Notes: generated by a model not told the origin, from the sequence alone. A DNA stretch of 13,151 nt from CAZFIO01 sp964519585 (GCA_964519585.1 CAZFIO010000050.1:1-13151), one strand, 5' to 3'; counted from the stretch's first letter, positions 7,326 to 13,151 are shown. Program-made: numbers and translations.

Positions 7326-8030
7326 TTAAATTGTCTTTCTATTTTGCAAAACAAATATACTAGAAAATAGAAAAAAGGCAATTAGACTTAAATAATAAAC
7401 TATATTAGCAGGATTAAAGATTCCTAAAGTAAATTCTCTGAAACCATTTTTGATAGAGATATACTCTAATAGGGTTTTTAATGAGCCCTTAACTATAAAT
7501 AAACTAACTGAATCTATTAACCATAGCCCCAATATTATGCTGTAGCTTACTACAGCTGCAATAATTTGATTTTCTGTTAAGGTAGATATAAAAATTCCAA
7601 TAGAAATAAAGGTAGATATAAGCAAGGTAATTCCAAGATAATTTCCGACAAAAACAAAAAGTTCAAATGATCCATAGTAGCTTAAAATTAGTGGGTAAAG
7701 CAAGGTAAAAGTCATGCCTATAAGAAAAAGGCTTAGGGTTGCAAAAAATTTACCAAAAACTATGGAGGATTCTAAAATTGGCATAGTGAAAAGTAGTTGA
7801 TGGGTCTTCATCTTCTTTTCCTCAGAAAATGTTCTCATTGTAATTAACGGGATTAAGAACACTAGAATCGTAGAGAAGGAAGAAAAAAACTTTTTAATAT
7901 CTCCACTTTGTGAAAACAGGTTGCCAGTTACAAAATAAAATCCAGAAATTAAGAGGAAAATTGATAAATAAATGTAACCTATCATGGACCGAAAATATTG
8001 TCTAAATTCCTTTTTATATATAGTTATCAT
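7326..8030 (-). CDS. ABC-2 type transporter permease, GldF-like
   Basis: 234 residues, very hydrophobic, with about six membrane segments (roughly 17-35, 52-67, 92-115, 126-149, 156-180, 207-227). The N-terminal YKKEFRQYFRSMIGY (5-19) and cytoplasmic loop MRTFSEEKKMKTHQLLFTMP (65-84) match the ABC-2 coupling region, in which (M)R-FSEE...GT-ELL-T-P is typical of GldF/NatB-type permeases; here the usual Gly-Thr is Lys-Thr. It presumably dimerises and pairs with the ATPase encoded 16 bp upstream. Start ATG 8030 is preceded by AAGGAG. The substrate is unknown: ABC-2 permeases move drugs, polysaccharides or peptides, or act as mechanical transducers, and nothing in this sequence decides between them. 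Its place ahead of the GldG-like gene points to a GldA-F-G-type complex. Confidence 0.85.
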   Translation of the reverse strand: MITIYKKEFRQYFRSMIGYIYLSIFLLISGFYFVTGNLFSQSGDIKKFFSSFSTILVFLIPLITMRTFSEEKKMKTHQLLFTMPILESSIVFGKFFATLSLFLIGMTFTLLYPLILSYYGSFELFVFVGNYLGITLLISTFISIGIFISTLTENQIIAAVVSYSIILGLWLIDSVSLFIVKGSLKTLLEYISIKNGFREFTLGIFNPANIVYYLSLIAFFLFSSIFVLQNRKTI

Positions 8031-8046
8031 AGCTCTAGCTCCTTTG

Positions 8047-8976
8047 TTAAGTGGTTAATTCTATAAAAATATCTTCTAGTGTAGGGCTTTTATATTTCAT
8101 AAGGACTATTGGAGAATTAATTTTTGATAGTAAAAAAAACAAGTCCTCTCTTATATCTATACCTTTTTCTGCCTGGATAAGATAGTCAAAACAATCCTTT
8201 TCTACAGAATCTTCAACCTTATAATCCAATATGCCTTCAATCTTACCTATAGATGAGATTACCTTGTCCTTACTACCTTTTACCCTTACTTGCAGCAAGT
8301 TATCTTTTTGATAAGAGTCCTCTAAATTCTTTGGTGTATCATTTGCTAGCAATTTACCATCTTTAATTATCATTATTTTATTACAAACAGATGATATTTC
8401 AGAAAGTACGTGAGAACTTATTATAATACTATGATTTTTCTTAAGTTGTTCTATTAGTTTTTTTATATCTAAAATTTGCTGGGGATCAAGGCCAGCAGTT
8501 GGCTCATCCAGTATAAGCAAATCTGGGCTATTAACCAGGGCCTGGGCTATACCAATTCTCTGTCTATAGCCTTTTGATAGGTTTTTTATCATCCTATTTT
8601 TATGGTCTAGGATATTTACTAGGCCACAAACCCTATCAATCTCTTCTTCTTGATTTTTTTTAGGAATAAACTTTATACCACATACAAATTCAAGCTGTTC
8701 CCTTACTGTCATATCAAGATATAAGGGAGGGATCTCTGGTAAATATCCAATATGTCTTTTAAAGGAAATAGGATCAGTCTTTATATTATAATGGAAGATA
8801 GAGATGTCTCCTAAGGTTGGTTTTATGTATCCGGTTATCATATTCATAATAGTAGACTTACCGGCTCCGTTTGCTCCCAAGAGACCTATGACTTCACCCT
8901 GACTAACATGAAAATTAATTGTATCAACTGCAACTAAATCTCCGTACTTCTTTGTTAAGTTTTCAACTTTAAGCAT
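8047..8976 (-). CDS. ABC transporter ATP-binding protein, GldA/CcmA-like
   Basis: 309-residue ABC ATPase with all motifs: Walker A GANGAGKS (34-41), the YLPEIPPLY segment (78-86) at the Q-loop where Glu81 stands in for Gln as in GldA-type proteins, signature LSKGYRQR (133-140), Walker B LLILDEP (153-159), D-loop AGLDPQQ (161-167) and switch His189 in ISSHVLSE. The C-terminal 85 or so residues beyond the nucleotide-binding domain form the small extra domain common in ABC-2 exporter ATPases and end in SPTLEDIFIEL (297-307), also typical. It should power the permease and GldG-like partner. Start ATG 8976 has AAGGAG seven bases upstream. First gene of the four-gene minus-strand operon, with a promoter at 9117-9145 and a leader of about 134 nt holding a stable small hairpin. 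Confidence 0.93.
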   Translation of the reverse strand: MLKVENLTKKYGDLVAVDTINFHVSQGEVIGLLGANGAGKSTIMNMITGYIKPTLGDISIFHYNIKTDPISFKRHIGYLPEIPPLYLDMTVREQLEFVCGIKFIPKKNQEEEIDRVCGLVNILDHKNRMIKNLSKGYRQRIGIAQALVNSPDLLILDEPTAGLDPQQILDIKKLIEQLKKNHSIIISSHVLSEISSVCNKIMIIKDGKLLANDTPKNLEDSYQKDNLLQVRVKGSKDKVISSIGKIEGILDYKVEDSVEKDCFDYLIQAEKGIDIREDLFFLLSKINSPIVLMKYKSPTLEDIFIELTT

Positions 8977-9040
8977 ATTATTCTCCTTAATATATACAAA
9001 ACTTTATAAATATAAACCAAGCTTGATGCTTCTAGCTAGT

Positions 9041-9060
9041 CTTGAAATTATTATTTCAAG
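9041..9060. promoter_or_regulatory. Inverted repeat / leader hairpin upstream of the ABC ATPase gene
   Basis: CTTGAAAT-TATT-ATTTCAAG is a perfect 8-bp inverted repeat with a 4-bp spacer. It lies in the predicted 5' leader of the cassette mRNA, about 65-85 nt upstream of the start codon and about 50 nt after the predicted transcription start. No U-tract follows, so it is not a terminator; an operator or an mRNA-stability hairpin are both possible. Confidence 0.5.
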
Positions 9061-9092
9061 TCAACTTTTAAAAAGATAATTTGATAAAAAAA

Positions 9093-9138
9093 TAATACAG
9101 AAAATCTATATTTTGTATTATATAAAACACATTATACA
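9093..9138. promoter_or_regulatory. TGTATTA-like half-site array over the ABC cassette promoter
   Basis: TAATACA (9093-9099) and TGTATTA (9114-9120) bound a 28-bp near-palindrome (9093-9120), and TGTATTAT (9114-9121) also pairs with ATTATACA (9131-9138) with one mismatch. The three half-sites cover the predicted start, the -10 and the spacer of the cassette promoter, where a repressor would act. The AT-rich background lowers certainty. No regulator gene for the cassette lies in the window. Confidence 0.4.
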
Positions 9139-9145
9139 ATTGCAA
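9117..9145 (-). promoter_or_regulatory. Promoter of the ABC/GldG/DUF4340 operon
   Basis: On the minus strand: -35 TTGCAA (9145-9140), 17-bp spacer, perfect -10 TATAAT (9122-9117), start near 9110. It uses the same -35 context as the kdgA promoter: the 12-mer TACTTGCAATTG occurs at both. Confidence 0.75.
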
Positions 9146-9172
9146 GTATTAATAGATTGATAATTTTCTGAT

Positions 9173-9203
9173 AAGGGAGGGATTATCATTACTTCCTTTT
9201 TTT
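9173..9203 (+). terminator. Possible weak terminator upstream of the uxuA promoter
   Basis: AAGGGAG (9173-9179) can pair with CTTCCTT (9192-9198), seven pairs including one G-U, with a 12-nt loop, and seven T residues run through 9197-9203. It could insulate the uxuA promoter from upstream transcription. A competing 6-bp hairpin (TGATAA 9169-9174 with TTATCA 9183-9188) overlaps it. The stem is short, so confidence is low. Confidence 0.3.
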
Positions 9204-9250
9204 ACAAGGAGAAATTATCAGCTGTATTTGATAGGTTTAATTCTTTATTA

Positions 9251-9279
9251 TTGACATCAAGAAAAAGTTTGGATATAAT
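9251..9279 (+). promoter_or_regulatory. uxuA promoter, perfect sigma-A consensus
   Basis: TTGACA (9251-9256), exactly 17 bp, TATAAT (9274-9279): both hexamers and the spacing are consensus. The start would be near 9286, giving a leader of about 100 nt. A promoter this strong normally needs tight repression, which fits the palindrome just downstream. It probably drives uxuA-dctPQM. Confidence 0.88.
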
Positions 9280-9300
9280 AAAAACATAATACGAAATATG

Positions 9301-9317
9301 GTTTCACATAGTGAAAC
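9301..9317. promoter_or_regulatory. Operator palindrome for the uxuA-dctPQM unit, probably IclR-bound
   Basis: GTTTCAC-ATA-GTGAAAC is a perfect 7-bp inverted repeat with a 3-bp centre, about +16 to +32 from the predicted start, a position suited to blocking transcription. Size and GTTTC/GAAAC composition fit IclR-type operators, and a degenerate relative lies in the kdgA leader. Assignment to the regulator at 1995-2765 is inferred. Confidence 0.7.
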
Positions 9318-9387
9318 AAACATACATAATACTTTACCTGCATTTGAAAATTAATTGAAAATCAATTTTAAGAAGGTGGGATATAGG

Positions 9388-10464
9388 ATGAAGATGACAT
9401 TTCGTTGGTACGGCGAAGGAAATGATAGTGTTAAGCTGAAACATATAAAACAAATTCCTAATTGCTCAGGGATTATGGGTGTATTGGACCAATATGCTGC
9501 AGGAGAAGTTTGGCCTCTAGATGTTATAGAGGATTATGTAAGCTATGTCAATGATGCAGGTTTAGAAGTAGAGGTAATTGAAAGTGTTAATGTACATGAA
9601 GATATTAAACTTGGTTTGCCTAGTAGGGAGAAATACATAAAGAATTACATAGAAACTATAAAAAATCTAGCCCAATGTGGTATTAAGGTGATTATATATA
9701 ATTTCATGCCTGTATTTGACTGGCTAAGAACGGATTTAGCCCGTGAAAATGAAGAAGATGGGTCAAATTCATTGTATTTTGACCAAAAAGAACTTGATGG
9801 AATGACCCCTCAAAAACTGGTGGACAAGACAACAGCAAGTTCTAAAGGATTTACCTTGCCTGGCTGGGAGCCTGAGCGTTTGGGTGAACTTGATAGGATA
9901 TTAGAACTTTATAAAGGTATAGATGCTGATAAGTTGCTTGAAAACTATAAGTATTTTTTAGAAGCCATAATACCTACCTGTGAGGAAGTAGGTGTTCGTA
10001 TGGCTGTGCATCCTGATGATCCTGCCTGGCCTATATTCGGAATTCCACGTATAGCACACACTAGGGAACAACTGGATAAAATAATTAATTTGGTGGATAG
10101 CCCTGCCAATAGTTTATGTATATGTACTGGATCACTTGGTTCATCAATAGATAATGATGTTGTTTCTGCAATTAGGTACTTTGGTAATTTGAATCGGGTG
10201 GCATGTGTTCATGTGAGAAATATAAAATTCTTAGGTGATAGGGTCTTTCGTGAAGCATCACACCTGTCCACAGATGGAGATATAGACATGTTTGAAGTTA
10301 TGCGGGCCATTTATGATACTTGCCCAGATGTATATATCAGGCCTGACCATGGCCGCATGATTTGGGATGAAGTTGGGCGTCCAGGATATGGTCTATATGA
10401 TAGGGCACTAGGTATAACTTATCTAAATGGATTATGGGAAGCTCTAGAAAAAATGCATAAGTAG
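9388..10464 (+). CDS. uxuA: D-mannonate dehydratase
   Basis: Dehydrates D-mannonate to 2-keto-3-deoxygluconate in the cytoplasm using a divalent metal (Mn2+ or Fe2+). The 358-residue TIM-barrel protein opens with the family hallmark FRWYG (5-9) and keeps the expected metal ligands: His208 in AVHPDDP, Cys246 in CTGSLGS, His275 in VHVRN and Asp320 in RPDHGR. The start is ATG 9388, with AAGGTGGG seven bases upstream and an N terminus aligned with known UxuA proteins; an in-frame TTG at 9355 has no ribosome binding site, and an ATG at 9394 is too far from it. It is first in a probable uxuA-dctPQM operon, downstream of a perfect-consensus promoter and a palindromic operator. Divergent from the ABC cassette, with a 411-bp spacer holding both promoter regions and no gene. 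Confidence 0.96.
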   Translation: MKMTFRWYGEGNDSVKLKHIKQIPNCSGIMGVLDQYAAGEVWPLDVIEDYVSYVNDAGLEVEVIESVNVHEDIKLGLPSREKYIKNYIETIKNLAQCGIKVIIYNFMPVFDWLRTDLARENEEDGSNSLYFDQKELDGMTPQKLVDKTTASSKGFTLPGWEPERLGELDRILELYKGIDADKLLENYKYFLEAIIPTCEEVGVRMAVHPDDPAWPIFGIPRIAHTREQLDKIINLVDSPANSLCICTGSLGSSIDNDVVSAIRYFGNLNRVACVHVRNIKFLGDRVFREASHLSTDGDIDMFEVMRAIYDTCPDVYIRPDHGRMIWDEVGRPGYGLYDRALGITYLNGLWEALEKMHK

Positions 10465-10496
10465 CTCTTATAGAAGAATTACAATAACAAATGTTA

Positions 10497-10527
10497 ATAA
10501 TAGTCCTTATTAAGTAAGAACTATTAT
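10497..10527 (+). other. Intergenic hairpin between uxuA and dctP
   Basis: ATAATAGTCCTTA (10497-10509) pairs with TAAGAACTATTAT (10515-10527), 13 positions with one C/A mismatch and a 5-nt loop. The tail is A-rich rather than U-rich, so it is unlikely to be a full terminator. It may partly end or protect the uxuA transcript, or shield the dctP 5' end. No separate good promoter for dctP is visible in the 96-bp gap. Confidence 0.5.
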
Positions 10528-10560
10528 AATAAATAATTAATTAAAAGGGGAGGAATAAAA

Positions 10561-11586
10561 TTGAAAAGAAGTTTAGTTTTAGTTCTAGTTATTTCTATGA
10601 TCATGGCAACAATCGCTGGCTGTGCACCACAAGACAAGCCAAAAGAACCAGCAGGTAATGGTGGAGCAGGCGAGGAAACGCCTAAGGCAATAGAAATGTT
10701 TGTTGCAGGTACAAGTGGTGCTGAAGACACTCAATCAATGGCACATGTGGAGTTTGGAAAACGTTTGGAAGAAGCTAGTGATGGTGGTTTCAAAGTTGAA
10801 GTAAAAATAAATGGTGTTATGGGTGAAACTGATGACGTTACAGAACAGGCTATACAAGGTGTACCAGTTATAAACGCTTCTGACCCAGGCAGATTAGCAG
10901 CCTATGTGCCTGAGTATGGTTTAATTCAAATGCCTTATATTTTCCCAGATTACACATACCTAAACAAGGTTATGCAGACTGAATTATACAAGAAGTGGGA
11001 AAAGGATTTCGAAGCAAAAGGTCTTAAGTTAGTAACATCCAATGGTTACTCAGGTGTAAGAAGTTGGATTACAAATATGCCTGTAGAAAAACCAGCTGAC
11101 CTAAAGGGTGTAAAGATCAGGACTATAGGTAGTGATTTATTTGTAAACTCCATCAATGCTATGGGTGCTGTAGCAACTGCTGTAGATTGGGGAGAAACAT
11201 ATCAAGCTATAGAGCAAAAAGTTGTAGATGGTACAGAAGCACAAATACCTGGAATTTACTCCATGAGATTCTATGAAATCTTAAGTCATGTAAGTCTATC
11301 TGAACACTTTACACTTATTGCATCAATGGTAACTGGAACAAAATTCTTTGATTCATTATCTGAAGAAAATCAAAATCTTTTAATGACTACAGCATTTGAC
11401 ACTTATAAGGACAATCAAGAACTAGTAGTAGAATTATCAGATAAATATATTACAGAAATGGAAGGCCATGGTGTAACATTTGTAGAAATTGACAAAACTC
11501 CTTTCATAGAAGCAGTAGAGCCAGTTTATGAAAAAATGGGCTTTGTAGAATTAAGAGATGAACTTTATAAAGAATTAGGTCTTTAA
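10561..11586 (+). CDS. dctP: TRAP transporter solute-binding lipoprotein, DctP family
   Basis: Extracytoplasmic binding subunit of a TRAP transporter, catching an organic or sugar acid and handing it to DctQM. 341 residues. A short charged start (MKRS), a hydrophobic stretch to residue 17 and the lipobox IAGC with Cys21 show a lipoprotein anchored to the outer face of the membrane, followed by a Gly/Pro/Glu-rich linker to about 42. The DctP body follows: SNGYSGVRSW (160-169), LKGVKIRTIGSDLFVNS (181-197) with Arg187 as the expected carboxylate-binding arginine, and AVDWGETYQAIEQKVVDG (207-224). The start is TTG at 10561, supported by GGGGAGG seven bases upstream and by the signal peptide beginning there. 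Context points to a hexuronate or aldonate ligand; the sequence does not define it. A large hairpin follows the gene. Confidence 0.93.
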   Translation: MKRSLVLVLVISMIMATIAGCAPQDKPKEPAGNGGAGEETPKAIEMFVAGTSGAEDTQSMAHVEFGKRLEEASDGGFKVEVKINGVMGETDDVTEQAIQGVPVINASDPGRLAAYVPEYGLIQMPYIFPDYTYLNKVMQTELYKKWEKDFEAKGLKLVTSNGYSGVRSWITNMPVEKPADLKGVKIRTIGSDLFVNSINAMGAVATAVDWGETYQAIEQKVVDGTEAQIPGIYSMRFYEILSHVSLSEHFTLIASMVTGTKFFDSLSEENQNLLMTTAFDTYKDNQELVVELSDKYITEMEGHGVTFVEIDKTPFIEAVEPVYEKMGFVELRDELYKELGL

Positions 11587-11628
11587 TCACTAAATAACAA
11601 GATAATATCTTTTAAGTTGTAAAAATTT

Positions 11629-11680
11629 AATACACACTTAAAACTATTTAGAGTAGTATACAAAGTTTTAAGTGTGTATT
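11629..11680 (+). other. Large intercistronic hairpin between dctP and dctQ
   Basis: AATACACACTTAAAACT (11629-11645) is perfectly complementary to AGTTTTAAGTGTGTATT (11664-11680), a 17-bp stem with an 18-nt loop. The tail is UAUC then A-rich, so it is a poor terminator. Stable hairpins after a binding-protein gene commonly protect its mRNA or attenuate the downstream permease genes. An upstream TTTTAAGT (11610-11617) duplicates part of the 3' arm (11666-11673) and could pair with the 5' arm instead. Confidence 0.7.
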
Positions 11681-11713
11681 TATCAAAAAATAAGTTTGTT
11701 TTGGAGGAAAAGT

Positions 11714-12238
11714 ATGAAAAAGGCATATTATTACTACTGCAAAATTGAAGAAACTATTGTTGCAATTGGATTTATTGCTATTGTAGCTTTGATTTTTATT
11801 GCCGCCTTTCTAAGGGCCCTAAAAATGCCCCTAATCTGGGCTGACGATTTTGCAAAATTATTATTTTCTTGGGTTGCTTTAATTGGGGCAGATGTTGCAT
11901 TCAGATACTCTAGACTTATAGGGGTAGACTTAGTTACCAATAAACTTCCACCTAGAATCATGAAGGTTGTACAATTGATAGTATTTTCCATAATTATTTT
12001 GTTCTTATCATTTTTAACATATTATGGATTTAATCTTGCTATAGAGAGTATGGATAGAAGTTTCCAAACACTTTCTTTTGTAAGCTACTCTTATGTTACA
12101 TTTTCTCTGCCTGTTGCATCTATCTTAATGATTTTATCTGCTAGCATAAAAATTGGTAAAACTTTGAAGAATTTTAATAATGACAACTATAATGTCCTAA
12201 GAGACAATGAAACTTATGATATTAAGCAAGAAGGTTAA
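11714..12238 (+). CDS. dctQ: TRAP transporter small membrane subunit, DctQ family
   Basis: 174 residues with the four membrane helices of DctQ proteins, at about 12-34, 45-65, 84-106 and 123-146, and a polar C-terminal tail. The family motif is clear: WADDFAKLLFSWVALIGADVAFR (42-64) followed by a short loop and IGVDLV (69-74), matching W-(D/E)E-AR-LF-W--F-GA...H-GVD. It forms the membrane part of the ion-driven transporter with DctM and is thought to help seat the DctP-ligand complex. The chosen start is ATG 11714, seven bases after GGAGG; an in-frame ATG at 11672 lies inside the dctP-dctQ hairpin and lacks a ribosome binding site. Separated from dctP by 127 bp holding that hairpin, and from dctM by 56 bp. 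Confidence 0.9.
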   Translation: MKKAYYYYCKIEETIVAIGFIAIVALIFIAAFLRALKMPLIWADDFAKLLFSWVALIGADVAFRYSRLIGVDLVTNKLPPRIMKVVQLIVFSIIILFLSFLTYYGFNLAIESMDRSFQTLSFVSYSYVTFSLPVASILMILSASIKIGKTLKNFNNDNYNVLRDNETYDIKQEG

Positions 12239-12294
12239 ACAATATATTAAAATATTTTATGCTTTAGCAAATTATTAAGTAAGGAGATTATAAG

Positions 12295-13151
12295 ATGATA
12301 TATCTAGTTTTAGTTTTTATTGCTTTATTAATTATTAACATGCCTATTGCATTTGTAATAGGATTATCTGGAACTGTATTCTTCTTTACAAGTGACCTGG
12401 TTCCATTTTCTATAACAGTACAGAGGGTTGTTGCACAAACCCAATCTATTGCGTTTTTAGCAGTACCCTTCTTTATTTTTGCAGGAAACCTGATGAATAA
12501 TACAGGGATTTCTGAAAGATTATTAAGATTTGCTTCACTGATTACTAGACGGATGACCGGAGGACTGGCCCATAGTAATGTTGTTTTGAGTACCTTGATG
12601 GGTGGAGTATCTGGCTCTGCTGTAGCAGATGCAGCTATGGAGGCTAGGATCCTGGGCTTTAGTATGATTGAAAGAGGTTATCCTAGAGGATATACAGCAG
12701 CTATAACATGTGCATCCTCACTAATCACAGCAACCATACCCCCTAGTTTAGGCTTGATCCTATATGGATTTGTTGGTGAGGTTTCTATAGGAAGATTATT
12801 TGTTGCAGGTATAATACCAGGAGTTATGATGATGGCAGCCCTAATGATAGCTGTTACTATTACATCCAAGAAACATGGTTATGATATACCAGCTCCCAAC
12901 ACAAAAAGACCTACATCTGAGGAAATTTTAGCTGATTTAAAGGATTCAATCTGGGCCTTACTTTTCCCAGTTATTCTAATTGTAGGTATTAGATTTGGCT
13001 TATTCACACCTTCAGAGGCAGGAGCTTTTGCAGTTGTTTATTCACTTATAGTAGGTAGATTTATATACAAGGAGCTAACCTGGGAAAAGTTTAAAAGTTC
13101 CCTAAAGGACTCTGTAATTGATAATGGTGGAATAATACTAATAATAGCTTT
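12295..13151 (+). CDS. dctM: TRAP transporter large permease, DctM family (3' end cut by window)
   Basis: Ion-coupled transmembrane channel subunit of the TRAP transporter. The frame is open from ATG 12295 to the window end, 285 residues of a usual 425 or so. AAGGAG lies eight bases before the start. Family landmarks: N-terminal helix with NMPIAFVIGLSG (15-26), AVPFFIFAGNLMNNTGI (56-72), GGLAHSNVVLSTLMGG (89-104) running into VSGSAVADAAM (105-115), and TIPPSLGLILYG (147-158), all close to DctM consensus; FGLFTPSEAGAFAVVYSLIVG (234-254) begins the second half. Many membrane helices are evident, consistent with the 11-12 of the family. It completes the dctPQM set behind uxuA. The truncation is an edge effect, not a mutation, since no frame break occurs. 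Confidence 0.95.
   Translation, partial: MIYLVLVFIALLIINMPIAFVIGLSGTVFFFTSDLVPFSITVQRVVAQTQSIAFLAVPFFIFAGNLMNNTGISERLLRFASLITRRMTGGLAHSNVVLSTLMGGVSGSAVADAAMEARILGFSMIERGYPRGYTAAITCASSLITATIPPSLGLILYGFVGEVSIGRLFVAGIIPGVMMMAALMIAVTITSKKHGYDIPAPNTKRPTSEEILADLKDSIWALLFPVILIVGIRFGLFTPSEAGAFAVVYSLIVGRFIYKELTWEKFKSSLKDSVIDNGGIILIIA

Noticed and set aside
4506..8976. Gliding motility operon
   Set aside because: The GldA/F/G resemblance is structural only; no other gliding or type IX secretion genes are present and the organism looks Gram-positive.
9164..9289. Open plus-strand frame of about 40 codons upstream of uxuA
   Set aside because: It has no ATG, GTG or TTG near any ribosome binding site, overlaps the uxuA promoter, and the translated sequence matches nothing I recognise.
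9355..9387. Upstream TTG start extending UxuA by 11 residues
   Set aside because: No ribosome binding site precedes it, and the added residues overlap the strong AAGGTGGG site that serves ATG 9388.
11672..11713. Upstream ATG start extending DctQ by 14 residues
   Set aside because: It begins within the 3' arm of the intercistronic hairpin and lacks a ribosome binding site; GGAGG supports ATG 11714.
12241..12294. AATAT...ATATT pairing in the dctQ-dctM gap as a terminator
   Set aside because: It is only a short AT-only pairing without a U-tract in a 56-bp gap, expected by chance in such AT-rich DNA.
1..13151. CRISPR array, tRNA or rRNA genes, transposase genes, prophage genes
   Set aside because: No regularly spaced repeats, no cloverleaf or rRNA-like stretches, and no recombinase or transposase motifs seen on either strand; long antisense open frames are shadows of the annotated genes.

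Overview
The window looks like chromosomal DNA of a low-GC, Gram-positive anaerobe (Bacillota, Clostridia/Tissierellia type). The grounds are AT-rich spacers, strong AGGAGG-type ribosome binding sites before nearly every gene, consensus sigma-A promoters, a lipoprotein-anchored TRAP binding protein and Firmicute-like variants of the sugar-acid enzymes. The genus cannot be told from the sequence.

The main theme is hexuronate (glucuronate/galacturonate-type) catabolism in three transcription units. (1) Minus strand, 1-1830: kdgA then kdgK, the KDPG aldolase and KDG kinase that finish the pathway. (2) Plus strand, 1995-4406: an IclR-family regulator followed by a long mannitol-dehydrogenase-family oxidoreductase, probably fructuronate reductase (UxuB role). 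Units 1 and 2 diverge from a compact promoter region in which one palindromic TTGCAA appears to serve as the -35 in both directions. (3) Plus strand, 9388-13151: uxuA (mannonate dehydratase), then a TRAP transporter of lipoprotein DctP, small membrane subunit DctQ and large permease DctM; DctM is cut by the window end. Together: TRAP uptake of a sugar acid, fructuronate to mannonate (UxuB), mannonate to KDG (UxuA), KDG to KDPG (KdgK), KDPG to pyruvate plus glyceraldehyde-3-phosphate (KdgA). The uronate isomerase UxaC is not in the window.

Regulation is partly readable. uxuA has a perfect-consensus promoter (TTGACA, 17 bp, TATAAT) followed at about +16 by a perfect inverted repeat, GTTTCAC-ATA-GTGAAAC. 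A degenerate 17-bp relative lies at a similar place downstream of the kdgA promoter. The simplest reading is that the local IclR-family protein represses both units.

Between uxuB and uxuA, on the minus strand (8976-4506), sits a four-gene operon with no obvious link to sugar acids: an ABC ATPase, an ABC-2 permease, a GldG-like membrane-anchored protein and a protein with two DUF4340-like segments. This resembles the GldA-GldF-GldG modules of Bacteroidetes, but its role in Gram-positive bacteria is unknown. It has its own strong promoter, overlapped by several TGTATTA-like half-sites, a leader hairpin, and a terminator shared with the convergent uxuB.

Other structure: a 79-nt hairpin-rich repeat-like element and a degenerate 11-bp tandem repeat between kdgA and kdgK, and large hairpins in the uxuA-dctP and dctP-dctQ gaps that probably tune relative expression of the TRAP subunits.
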